Below are positions 36,800 through 44,387 of a stretch of DNA of 64,000 nt, in pieces; position 1 is the first letter of the stretch, and every line of letters starts with the position of its first letter. This stretch comes from Nocardioides cavernae (GTDB lineage Bacteria > Actinomycetota > Actinomycetes > Propionibacteriales > Nocardioidaceae). The notes beneath the pieces are model-generated. The model saw only the letters and a program-made list of their open reading frames with translations. It was not told where the DNA came from and ran no database searches. The translations under genes were made by a program, and so were the position numbers. Location of the stretch: assembly GCF_016907475.1 (NCBI RefSeq), contig NZ_JAFBCA010000001.1, positions 248,001 to 312,000 of the forward strand, given 5' to 3'.

Positions 36800-36838
36800 T
36801 GCATGCATTTGCAGGAACGTGCAATGCACAGAACTGCA
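36800..36838. promoter_or_regulatory. Array of six TGCA motifs upstream of a secreted-peptide gene
   Basis: TGCA occurs at 36800, 36804, 36810, 36820, 36825 and 36835, so several copies are exactly 10 or 15 bases apart and lie on one face of the helix. The array also contains the arms TGTGCAT and ATGCACA and the forms TGCA-N6-TGCA. A candidate -10 box (GACAAT, 36874-36879) and the peptide start (36924) lie downstream. It looks like an operator; the natural candidate binder is the LuxR-type regulator at 37.2-38.2 kb. Confidence 0.55.
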
Positions 36839-36923
36839 GTCGACTGGACGGGACGTGGCTGATCGCGGTGGGTGACAATGGACAAAGTCAGCCCCTGTGA
36901 CAAGACCAAGAGGTGGAAACCCC

Positions 36924-37049
36924 ATGACCCCAGTACGTCGTATCGCCGCAGCCGCACTCGTGGCAGCACTCGGTCTCGGCTTCGTTGGCGCGACCTCGGC
37001 TCCGGCCGGCGCGATCGACATCACCTGGGGGCGCACCGTCAGCCGCTGA
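36924..37049 (+). CDS. Very small secreted peptide precursor (41 residues)
   Basis: ATG at 36924 follows GAGGTGG with seven bases between, a strong ribosome-binding site. The product has a complete signal peptide: RR at positions 5-6, a hydrophobic core AAAALVAALGLGFVGA, and a small-residue cleavage region SAPAGA. Only about eleven residues follow: IDITWGRTVSR. A mature peptide of that length points to a signal rather than an enzyme or structural protein. It is preceded by the TGCA array, followed by a strong terminator and faces a LuxR-type regulator. I do not recognise a named family; a secreted signalling peptide is inference. Confidence 0.68.
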   Translation: MTPVRRIAAAALVAALGLGFVGATSAPAGAIDITWGRTVSR

Positions 37050-37161
37050 TCTGAGCCAGTTCGTGCCTAGAATGGGCACGCAATGAAGAGCTGGGACACG
37101 GACCCCTCAACCCCCCACGAGTTCTGGTCCGCTGGCCTCCCCCACAGGCCCGTCCCGGCAC

Positions 37162-37193
37162 GAGGGCAGCACCTCCACGGAGGTGCTGCCCTC
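37162..37193. terminator. Strong terminator between peptide and regulator genes
   Basis: GAGGGCAGCACCTCC pairs with GGAGGTGCTGCCCTC around a two-base loop and is followed by CCCCCTTTATTTT. The T-rich run supports termination on the plus strand; as an inverted repeat it can also serve the convergent regulator gene. Confidence 0.9.
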
Positions 37194-37204
37194 CCCCTTT
37201 ATTT

Positions 37205-38209
37205 TCAGCCTGAGGACTCGTCGGTCTCCCGGCCGGAGATGCCGCGCTTGCCCATCTCGTAGCCGAGCTGGAAGCGCGTCTCGACCTCGAACTCGCTCTT
37301 CAGGTCGGCGACGTAGGCCGCATAGGTGCGGGGACTGACGCCGAGCCGCTTGGCGCCCGCCGGGTCGGCGCGCCCCTCGAGCAGCATCCGGATGGTCATC
37401 GCCCGCTGCTCAGCCGCGATGTCGCGCATCAGCGACGTCTCGCTGCTGGTGAAGGGCCGGGCCCGCTCCCAGTGGCGCTCGAACATGTCGACGAGGTAGG
37501 CCACGGTCGACTTGTCGCTGATCACCATCGCCGAGTCGGTGCCTTCGTGGCCGGGGATCACTGCGACGCGCCGGTCGAAGACGAGCAGGCGGTTGAAGAA
37601 CTCGTCGAGGGTGCGCACCTCCGCGCCGGCGGCGGTGACCGCAGCGACGTAACGGCGGGTGTCGGCCCCCCGTCGCGCGGCGTGCTGGTACAGCGTGCGC
37701 ACGCGGACGCCTCGCTTGAGCGCCTCGATCTCCTGGGCGCCCGCCTGGCTGAGCCTCTTGATCCCGCGCCGGTACTGCGGCTGGGCGGTGAGCACCTCGT
37801 CGCTCGCGTCGCTGGCCAGGGCTGCCAAGTAGTCGTTGATGGTCGCCAACCCGCGGATCTCCGCGAAGGGGGCGCCGACGGCGCTCGGCGAGCGACGCCA
37901 GGTCTGGGAGAGCGCGTTGAAGGACTGCGCCCAGTGGGCTGACTCCGCGATCAGCTCCGCGCCCTGTTGACCGAGTGGAGCGACCACGCGGGCCTGGACG
38001 GCGGCCGGATCGACGGCCCGCCAGGTCGCGCCGTCCTCGCTCTTCACCACGAGGCCCACCTCGACGAGCAGCTCGAACGCGGCGTGCAGCTCGCCCCCCT
38101 CGGCGATGCGCGCATCGGAGGCCTCGATGCCTCCTGACGTCACGATCTCCTCGTAGAGGGGCGACGCGTGCTCCTCGAACACGATCCGCTCATCTGGCCC
38201 CAAGGGCAT
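37205..38209 (-). CDS. LuxR-type HTH regulator with TrmB-like/PLD-like sensor region
   Basis: A 334-residue protein in three parts. Residues ~1-75 form a winged-helix-like start (SPLYEEIVTSGGIEASD, FELLVEVGLVVKSEDG). Residues ~105-255 resemble the phospholipase-D-like ligand region of TrmB-type regulators (LTAQPQYRRGIKRLSQ, RVRTLYQHAARR, FDRRVAVIPG). Residues ~265-325 carry a LuxR-type HTH (AKRLGVSPRTYAAYVADL). This architecture is common in actinobacteria and binds unknown ligands. It converges on the secreted-peptide gene with only a terminator between, so peptide sensing is a reasonable hypothesis. Confidence 0.82.
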   Translation of the reverse strand: MPLGPDERIVFEEHASPLYEEIVTSGGIEASDARIAEGGELHAAFELLVEVGLVVKSEDGATWRAVDPAAVQARVVAPLGQQGAELIAESAHWAQSFNALSQTWRRSPSAVGAPFAEIRGLATINDYLAALASDASDEVLTAQPQYRRGIKRLSQAGAQEIEALKRGVRVRTLYQHAARRGADTRRYVAAVTAAGAEVRTLDEFFNRLLVFDRRVAVIPGHEGTDSAMVISDKSTVAYLVDMFERHWERARPFTSSETSLMRDIAAEQRAMTIRMLLEGRADPAGAKRLGVSPRTYAAYVADLKSEFEVETRFQLGYEMGKRGISGRETDESSG

Positions 38210-38312
38210 GGCTCACTCCCGCTCGAACGACGTCCCCGTGGTGAGGATGGTGCCACACCAGCCCCAGCAGGCACCGCGAGCAGGCGCTCGACGGCGCCGT
38301 GCACCACGCAAC

Positions 38313-38345
38313 GACCCGCCGCCCGGAGCACCGGGACGGCGGGTC
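38313..38345 (-). terminator. Terminator downstream of the first PEPCK gene
   Basis: GACCCGCCG-CCCGG pairs with CCGGG-A-CGGCGGGTC around an AGCA loop, 18 bases past the stop codon of pckG on the transcribed strand. Confidence 0.75.
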
Positions 38346-38362
38346 GGCGTGGTGTCGTGGCC

Positions 38363-40210
38363 TCAGGCGTCGAGGCGCGCCTTGAGCGTGTCGAGCTCGC
38401 TCCAGAGCACCGCGGGAAGGTCGTCGCCGAACTTCTCGAACCACTCCTGGATCTGCGGCAGCTCGGCCTTCCACTCCTCGGCGTCGACCGCGAGGGCCTG
38501 CGCGAGCTCGGCCTCGGAGAGGTCGAGGCCGTCGATGTCGAGCGAACCTGGCGCCGGCACGTGGCCGATGGGGGTCTCGACCGCGGCGGCCTGGCCGTCG
38601 ATGCGCTCGATGACCCACTTGAGGACGCGGCTGTTCTCTCCGAAGCCCGGCCACAGGAAGCCACCGTCGTCGCCGCGGCGGAACCAGTTGACGTAGAAGA
38701 TCTTCGGCAGCTTGGCGGCGTCGTTGTCCTTGCCGATGCCCACCCAGTGGCCGAAGTAGTCGCCGGCGTTGTAGCCGATGAACGGCAGCATCGCCATCGG
38801 GTCACGGCGTACGACGCCCACGGCGCCGACCGCGGCGGCGGTGGTCTCCGAGGAGAGCGTGGCGCCCATGAACGTGCCGTGGTTCCAGTCGCGGGCCTCG
38901 GTCACCAGCGGGATGGTGGTCTTGCGACGGCCGCCGAAGAGGATCGCGTCGATCGGCACGCCCCGCGGGTCGTCGTACTCGTCGGCGAGGATCGAGCACT
39001 GCTTGATCGGGGTGCAGTAGCGGCTGTTGGCGTGGCTGGAGAGCTCACCGGTCTCCTCGGCCAGCTCGGGCGTCCAGCGCTCGCCCTTCCAGCTGGTGGC
39101 CTCGGCGGGGGTGTTCTCCAGGCCCTCCCACCAGACGTTGCCGTCCGGGGTCAGCGCGACGTTGGTGAAGACCGAGTTGCCCTGGCGGATGGTCTCCATG
39201 GCGTGCGGGTTGGTGTGCTCGTTGGTGCCCGGGGCGACGCCGAAGAAGCCGAACTCCGGGTTGACCGCCCACAGGCGGCCGTCCTCGCCGATGCGCATCC
39301 AGGCGATGTCGTCGCCGATCGCCTCGACCTTCCAGCCCGGGATGGTGGGCTTGAGCATGGCGAGGTTGGTCTTGCCGCACGCACTCGGGAAGGCCGCGGC
39401 GACGTACTTGGTCACGCCCTGCGGGGACGTGAGCTTGAGGATGAGCATGTGCTCGGCGAGCCAGCCCTCGTCGCGCGCCATCACCGAGGCGATGCGCAGC
39501 GCGTAGCACTTCTTGCCGAGCAGCGCGTTGCCGCCGTAGCCGGAGCCGAAGCTCCAGATCATCCGCTCCTCGGGGAACTGGACGATGTACTTGGTGTCGT
39601 TGCACGGCCACGCGACGTCGGCCTGGCCGGCCTCGAGGGGCATGCCGACGGAGTGGAGGGCGGGCACCCACTTCGGGTCCTCGCCCGCGGTCTCGAGCTC
39701 CTCGATGCGGCGCAGCACGTCGGTGCCCATGCGGGCCATGACGCGCATCGACACGGTGACGTAGGCCGAGTCGGTGACCTCGATGCCGAACATCGGGTGG
39801 TCCGCCTCGAGGTGGCCCATGACGAACGGGATGACGTACATGGTGCGACCCCGCATGCAGCCGGCGTAGAGCCCGCGCATGAGGTCCTTCATCTTCTCCG
39901 GTTCCATCCAGTTGTTGGTGGGTCCGGCGTCACGCTCGGCGACCGAGCAGATGTAGGTGCGGTCCTCGACGCGGGCCACGTCGGTGGGGTCGGAGGCCGC
40001 GTGGAACGAGTTCGGCATCACGTCGGGGTTCAGCCGGGTGAACGTGCCCGTCGCCTCGAGGGATGCGGTGAGCTGCGCCCACTCCTCGTCGGAGCCGGTG
40101 CACCAGTGGATGGCGTCCGGCTGGGTCAGCTCGGCCACCTCGGTGACCCAGGCCAGGATGCCTGCGTGCGTGGTCGGTGGCGTCGTCTGGGTGTCGATGG
40201 TTGCGGTCAT
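38363..40210 (-). CDS. pckG: Phosphoenolpyruvate carboxykinase (GTP)
   Basis: A 615-residue GTP-type PEPCK converting oxaloacetate and GTP to PEP, CO2 and GDP, the entry to gluconeogenesis. The P-loop is [11 protein letters not shown] with the hyper-reactive cysteine (Cys278) intact. Also seen are [22 protein letters not shown] and the guanine-pocket region [28 protein letters not shown]. The length and all motifs are canonical. A palindrome about 105 bases upstream (40314-40327) may regulate it. A divergent paralogue lies at 44.4-46.2 kb. Confidence 0.96.
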   Translation of the reverse strand: MTATIDTQTTPPTTHAGILAWVTEVAELTQPDAIHWCTGSDEEWAQLTASLEATGTFTRLNPDVMPNSFHAASDPTDVARVEDRTYICSVAERDAGPTNNWMEPEKMKDLMRGLYAGCMRGRTMYVIPFVMGHLEADHPMFGIEVTDSAYVTVSMRVMARMGTDVLRRIEELETAGEDPKWVPALHSVGMPLEAGQADVAWPCNDTKYIVQFPEERMIWSFGSGYGGNALLGKKCYALRIASVMARDEGWLAEHMLILKLTSPQGVTKYVAAAFPSACGKTNLAMLKPTIPGWKVEAIGDDIAWMRIGEDGRLWAVNPEFGFFGVAPGTNEHTNPHAMETIRQGNSVFTNVALTPDGNVWWEGLENTPAEATSWKGERWTPELAEETGELSSHANSRYCTPIKQCSILADEYDDPRGVPIDAILFGGRRKTTIPLVTEARDWNHGTFMGATLSSETTAAAVGAVGVVRRDPMAMLPFIGYNAGDYFGHWVGIGKDNDAAKLPKIFYVNWFRRGDDGGFLWPGFGENSRVLKWVIERIDGQAAAVETPIGHVPAPGSLDIDGLDLSEAELAQALAVDAEEWKAELPQIQEWFEKFGDDLPAVLWSELDTLKARLDA

Positions 40211-40313
40211 GCCGGTTCCTCACAGCTTGCGTCGCGGTCGGTTCGCGCGGCCTCGTTGTCGGCGACTTGTCGCGGACGTTAACGCTCGTGAATCGGCGCA
40301 CATATTGGATCGA

Positions 40314-40327
40314 TCACAGACTTGTGA
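40314..40327. promoter_or_regulatory. TCACA-N4-TGTGA palindrome upstream of pckG
   Basis: A perfect 5-4-5 inverted repeat, 104-117 bases before the pckG start and just past the end of the small membrane protein gene. The half-sites are those of CRP-like sites in inverted order, so the binder is uncertain. Confidence 0.35.
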
Positions 40328-40338
40328 CCTGCGTCTCG

Positions 40339-40620
40339 CTACTCGCGCGTACGCCGATGCGGCTGGGCCAGGCGCGTGCCGAGCGTGCCGCCCGTCGGTC
40401 CTCCGACCGGGGCGTCGGGGTGGATGCTGCGGGTCTCCGAGCGCCGGTTGCTGGCCGCGAGCCAGTCGCGTAGGTAGAACTTGGGCAGGATCTTGGCCAC
40501 GGCGAGCGTGACGTAGACGATCGTGTTGATCGCGACGAAGGCCGCCAGCACCGCGATGAAGTCGTTGCGGAGGATGCTGTCGGGCAGCAGCACGCCCATC
40601 GGGACGACGAGGCTCGGCAT
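40339..40620 (-). CDS. Small membrane protein coupled to the glycosyltransferase
   Basis: A 93-residue protein with one or two hydrophobic segments (LVVPMGVLLPDSIL and FIAVLAAFVAINTIVYVTLAVAKIL), followed by a basic, Pro/Gly-rich cytoplasmic tail. It starts one base after the glycosyltransferase stop, so it is translationally coupled to it. It may be a subunit or stabiliser of the polysaccharide synthase; the family is not recognised. Confidence 0.65.
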   Translation of the reverse strand: MPSLVVPMGVLLPDSILRNDFIAVLAAFVAINTIVYVTLAVAKILPKFYLRDWLAASNRRSETRSIHPDAPVGGPTGGTLGTRLAQPHRRTRE

Positions 40621-40621
40621 G

Positions 40622-42049
40622 TCAGTGCTCCGCTCGTGAGCCGGGAGCGGTCTGGACGACGTGCTTCCAGTCCGCCTGCTTGGCCAGGGAGAGGTCCCAG
40701 ATCCCCTTGAGGTAGACGACGTTGAGGAACATCGCGTAGAAGAGCTCGGGGAAGAGCGAGAGCCCCAGCCACCTGGCCCCCCACCCGCCGCGCCACACCG
40801 TCACGACCCGCTCGAGGGTGAAGACGAGGCCGATGCCGATCCAGAACGGGAACCACACCCAGTTCGAGGTCGCCAGGATCATCAGGATGATCAGCAGCAG
40901 GTAGGCGGCGAGGGCGATGACGCCGTAGCCGATGCCGAGCTGCTGCATCCAGTAGCGGAAGGTCTGCGGCCGCAGGCCGTAGGCGCCGAGGTTCTCCAGC
41001 GCGCCGCGCTGCCAGCGCAGCCGCTGGGCCCACAGGCCGCGCCAGGACGGCATGACCTCGGTGACCACGGTGCACTCGCTCGGCGAGATCATCAGGGCGC
41101 CCAGGGTCTTGAGCGCGATCGTGAGCTCGTTGTCCTCGGTCAGGGCGATCGTGTCGTAGACGTCGCCGGGGACGCCGGGCAGGATCTTGCCCCGCTCCTC
41201 GGCCACCGCGCGCAGCGCGCGCGGGCGGAACACGGACGCGGTGCCGGTGAGCACGAACACCCGGCCCCGGCGACGACGCAGGTCGCGCTGGTAGCGGGTG
41301 TACTCGTTGCGCTGGAACTGGCCGATCAGGCCGAAGCCGTCCTCGCCGTAGAACAGCCCGCCGACCGCCATCAGCGCCCGGTCGTTGGTGAGGCGCTTCG
41401 CAGCGCCCTCCAGGAAGCCGGCGTCGAGCGTGGTGTCGGCGTCCATGATCATCACGCAGTCGTTGTCGCCCTGGCCGGGGAGGACCTGCGCGAGCGCCTG
41501 GTTGAGGCCGCCGGCCTTCTTGTGCTTGTTGTCGACGGTCTCGTAGACGTCGACGCCGGCCTCGCGGGCCAGCCGCACCGTCCCGTCGCTGCAGTTGTCC
41601 GCGACGACCACGATCCGGGCCGGAGGCAGCGACTGCGACTGCAGCGAGGCGAGGGTCTCGGAGATGCAGCCCTCCTCGTTGTGTGCCGGGATGAGGACGG
41701 TGATGGTCACCTCTCCGGCGTACTCCCCGCGGGTCTCGGTCATCACGAGCTTGGGTGCGAGGGGCATCCGGTTGCCGTCCTCGCTGCGGCGGGCGCGGGT
41801 GAGCAGGCGCCGCTCGACGCCGGCGACACCGGCCGCGAGCAGCAGGGCGACGCCCACGGCGGCGAGCAGCACCCGCGGCGCCGGCATCTCGGTGTCGTAG
41901 AAGACCCGCCAGATGCCGAACAGCAGCCCTTCGTCGGGGGCGTGACCCGCCTCCGGGTCCCCCGCTGCGACGGCCACCCACAGGGCACCCGCTCCCAGCG
42001 TTGCCAAGCCGATGATCGCCAGGCCCACCGACCGTTGAAGCCACTGCAT
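40622..42049 (-). CDS. Family 2 glycosyltransferase, membrane-bound polysaccharide synthase type
   Basis: A 475-residue protein with two N-terminal transmembrane helices, a cytoplasmic GT-A domain and about four C-terminal helices. GT2 synthase motifs are present: TVLIPAHNEEGCI, DNCSDGT, DADTT (DxD), TEDNEL and QRLRWQRGA (QxxRW). These mark a processive synthase resembling cellulose, hyaluronan or poly-GlcNAc synthases. There is no PilZ domain. It lies 49 bases downstream of a GGDEF/EAL gene, suggesting control by cyclic di-GMP, but a separate receptor would be needed. Confidence 0.87.
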   Translation of the reverse strand: MQWLQRSVGLAIIGLATLGAGALWVAVAAGDPEAGHAPDEGLLFGIWRVFYDTEMPAPRVLLAAVGVALLLAAGVAGVERRLLTRARRSEDGNRMPLAPKLVMTETRGEYAGEVTITVLIPAHNEEGCISETLASLQSQSLPPARIVVVADNCSDGTVRLAREAGVDVYETVDNKHKKAGGLNQALAQVLPGQGDNDCVMIMDADTTLDAGFLEGAAKRLTNDRALMAVGGLFYGEDGFGLIGQFQRNEYTRYQRDLRRRRGRVFVLTGTASVFRPRALRAVAEERGKILPGVPGDVYDTIALTEDNELTIALKTLGALMISPSECTVVTEVMPSWRGLWAQRLRWQRGALENLGAYGLRPQTFRYWMQQLGIGYGVIALAAYLLLIILMILATSNWVWFPFWIGIGLVFTLERVVTVWRGGWGARWLGLSLFPELFYAMFLNVVYLKGIWDLSLAKQADWKHVVQTAPGSRAEH

Positions 42050-42098
42050 CTGTCCGGGGTCTCCTTCTCTCCTCGCAGGCGCACACGGCCCGCACCGT

Positions 42099-44351
42099 TC
42101 AGTCGTTCGGAGCCGATCCGACTGCGGATGGCATGAATTCGAGGACGAACTGGTCGAAAGGCACAGGTTTGCCGATCAGGTAGCCCTGCGCGAAGTCGAC
42201 GCCCTCGTCGCGGCACACCTGCAGGATCTCCGGCTCGGAGACGAACTCGGCGACCGTCCGCTTGCCCAGGTCGCGCGCGATGCCGACGATCGAGCGCATG
42301 ATCGTCCGGTCGACCGCGGACTCGTGGACGTGGGCCACGAACTCCCCGTCGATCTTCACGTAGTCGAAGAACAGGTGCTTGAGGTAGTAGAACGAGCCGA
42401 ACCCGGCGCCGAAGTCGTCGAGCGCGAAGGCGCAGCCGAGCTCGGTCATCCTCTCGGCGAACGTCCTCGCCAGCGCGACGTCGGCGACCGCCGCGGTCTC
42501 GGTGATCTCGAGGATGAGCGCCGCCGGGTCGACGCCGTGCTTCGCCAGCGAGCCGACGATCGCCTTCTCGATCTCAGGGTTGCCGATCGAGTGGCCCGAC
42601 AGGTTGACCTCGAACTCGAACGACGGGTCGTGGTCGCGGCGCATCCGGGCCAGCAGCTCGAGGCTCTTGTCGACGACCCAGGCGTCGACCTGCGGCATCA
42701 GCCCGACCCGCTCGGCGATGTAGACGAACCGGGACGGCGGGACCAGCTCACCCTCGTCGCGCAGCCGCAGCAGCACCTCGGCGGAGCTGATCCGACCGCT
42801 GGCGATGTCCATGATGGGCTGGAGGTGCAGCTCGAAGCGGTCCTCGGCGAGCGCCGCCTCGATGCGGCTCTGCCACTGCAGCCGGGCGGCGGTGCGGGGG
42901 CCGCGCTCGTCGCCCTCGGACAGCACGACCACCTGGTTGCGGCCGGCCTCCTTGGCGTCGTACATCGTCATGTCGGCGAGGGCGAGCACGTCGGCGGCGT
43001 GCTCGGCGGCGGCCCGGAACGTCACCGCTCCTACGCTGGCGGTCACGCGCCGCGCGACCCCGTCGAGGGTCGCGGCGTGGGTGGCGATGCGGTCGACGAC
43101 GAGGCCGGCCACCCGCGCGGCGTCGGACTGCTCGCAGTCGGTGAGCAGGACGGCGAACTCGTCGCCGCCGAGGCGGGCGACGACGTCGGTGCTGCGGATC
43201 GAACGACGCAGCAGCCCGGCGATGGTGACGAGGAGCTGGTCGCCGGCGTTGTGGCCGAGCGTGTCGTTGACCTGCTTGAAGTTGTCGAGGTCGAGCAGCA
43301 GGAGCGCCCCGGTGGGACCGTGGCGCCGGCAGCGGTCGAGGTGCCGGTCGAGCTCGCTCTCGAAGCGGCGACGGTTGGCGAGCCCGGTGAGGACGTCGTG
43401 GTCGGCGAGGTGGGCGAGGCGGTCGAGGTAGCGCCGCCGGTCGGAGATGTCGACGACGTTGACCATCACGATCTCGCCCATCTGCGCGTCACCGACGACG
43501 GTGCTGCTCAGGGACACGCTGACGTCGTTGCCGCCGGAGTCACGGAAGTTGCACTCCGACTGCAGGGACTCGCCGCGGTAGAGCATCAACCGCCCCAGGT
43601 GGTCCTCGATCCTGGTCTCGCCCGGGCTCTCGAAGTCGGCGAGGCGGTGGCCCACCATGTCGGGCGGGTCGAGGCCCACGAGCACGGCCATCGCGATGTT
43701 GACGCGGATGATGGACCCGGAGGGGTCGAGGAGGGCCACCCCGTGCGGGGCGTCGTCGAAGAGCTTCTCGACCCGCTCGTTGGAGACGCGGGCGCGACGG
43801 CTCTGCCGCTCGAGGTCACGCACGATCCGCTGCAGGACGGGCGCGATGACGAGCGCGACGGCGCCCCACATCAGCGCCCGGCGCCAGTCGCCGAAGGTGT
43901 AGTCGGGCGGCCCGATCAGCACCACCGGGAGGACGAGGGTCGCGACCGCCAGGCCGCTGGCGATCCAGAGCTGGTGCGGCGTGCCCGTGATCGCTATCCA
44001 GAGGATCGGGAGGAGGAGCAGCACCGTCATGCCCGATGACGAGCCGCCGCTGCTCGCACCGGCAGCGTCGTTCACCAGGGCTGCGTAGGGGAAGAGCAGG
44101 TAGGCGGGCAGTGGATCGAGCCAGGTGCGTTCCTGCTGACGGCGGCTGACGACGTAGAGCACGACGACCAGCGCCAGCAGGACCGCTGCGAGGCCGGCCA
44201 CCCACCAGGGCCGGTCGTAGGGCGGCAGGAGCACGGTGACGAGGCCGAGCGCCGCCACGATGCCGAAGGGCACGGCCAGGGCAGGGCCGCCTCGCCTGAG
44301 GTCGGACGCTGCGGACCCCGGCGCGGCTGTCCCCGAGAAACGACGTCGCAC
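42099..44351 (-). CDS. Membrane-anchored PAS-GGDEF-EAL protein
   Basis: A 750-residue protein: about six transmembrane helices (residues ~25-180), a PAS domain (~195-320, LFDDAPHGVALLDPSG), a GGDEF domain with intact GGDEF at ~395 and an EAL domain from ~505. The EAL signature reads EVL (~residue 523), a variant found in active phosphodiesterases; the other metal and loop motifs are present (ETAAVADVA, DDFGAGFGS, KIDGEFV). It can therefore probably both make and degrade cyclic di-GMP. It starts at GTG. The next gene is a family 2 glycosyltransferase. Confidence 0.9.
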   Translation of the reverse strand: MRRRFSGTAAPGSAASDLRRGGPALAVPFGIVAALGLVTVLLPPYDRPWWVAGLAAVLLALVVVLYVVSRRQQERTWLDPLPAYLLFPYAALVNDAAGASSGGSSSGMTVLLLLPILWIAITGTPHQLWIASGLAVATLVLPVVLIGPPDYTFGDWRRALMWGAVALVIAPVLQRIVRDLERQSRRARVSNERVEKLFDDAPHGVALLDPSGSIIRVNIAMAVLVGLDPPDMVGHRLADFESPGETRIEDHLGRLMLYRGESLQSECNFRDSGGNDVSVSLSSTVVGDAQMGEIVMVNVVDISDRRRYLDRLAHLADHDVLTGLANRRRFESELDRHLDRCRRHGPTGALLLLDLDNFKQVNDTLGHNAGDQLLVTIAGLLRRSIRSTDVVARLGGDEFAVLLTDCEQSDAARVAGLVVDRIATHAATLDGVARRVTASVGAVTFRAAAEHAADVLALADMTMYDAKEAGRNQVVVLSEGDERGPRTAARLQWQSRIEAALAEDRFELHLQPIMDIASGRISSAEVLLRLRDEGELVPPSRFVYIAERVGLMPQVDAWVVDKSLELLARMRRDHDPSFEFEVNLSGHSIGNPEIEKAIVGSLAKHGVDPAALILEITETAAVADVALARTFAERMTELGCAFALDDFGAGFGSFYYLKHLFFDYVKIDGEFVAHVHESAVDRTIMRSIVGIARDLGKRTVAEFVSEPEILQVCRDEGVDFAQGYLIGKPVPFDQFVLEFMPSAVGSAPND

Positions 44352-44387
44352 GACACCACCCTAGTGGCGCGTCCGACGTCGCGAGGC

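Noticed and set aside
37083..37259. A 58-codon open frame starting ATGAAGAGCTGG after the secreted-peptide gene
   Set aside because: It lacks a ribosome-binding site, runs straight through the strong terminator and into the regulator gene on the other strand.
40622..42049. Assignment of the GT2 protein as cellulose synthase BcsA
   Set aside because: It lacks the PilZ domain and no bcsB or cellulase is adjacent; only a general processive GT2 call is supported.
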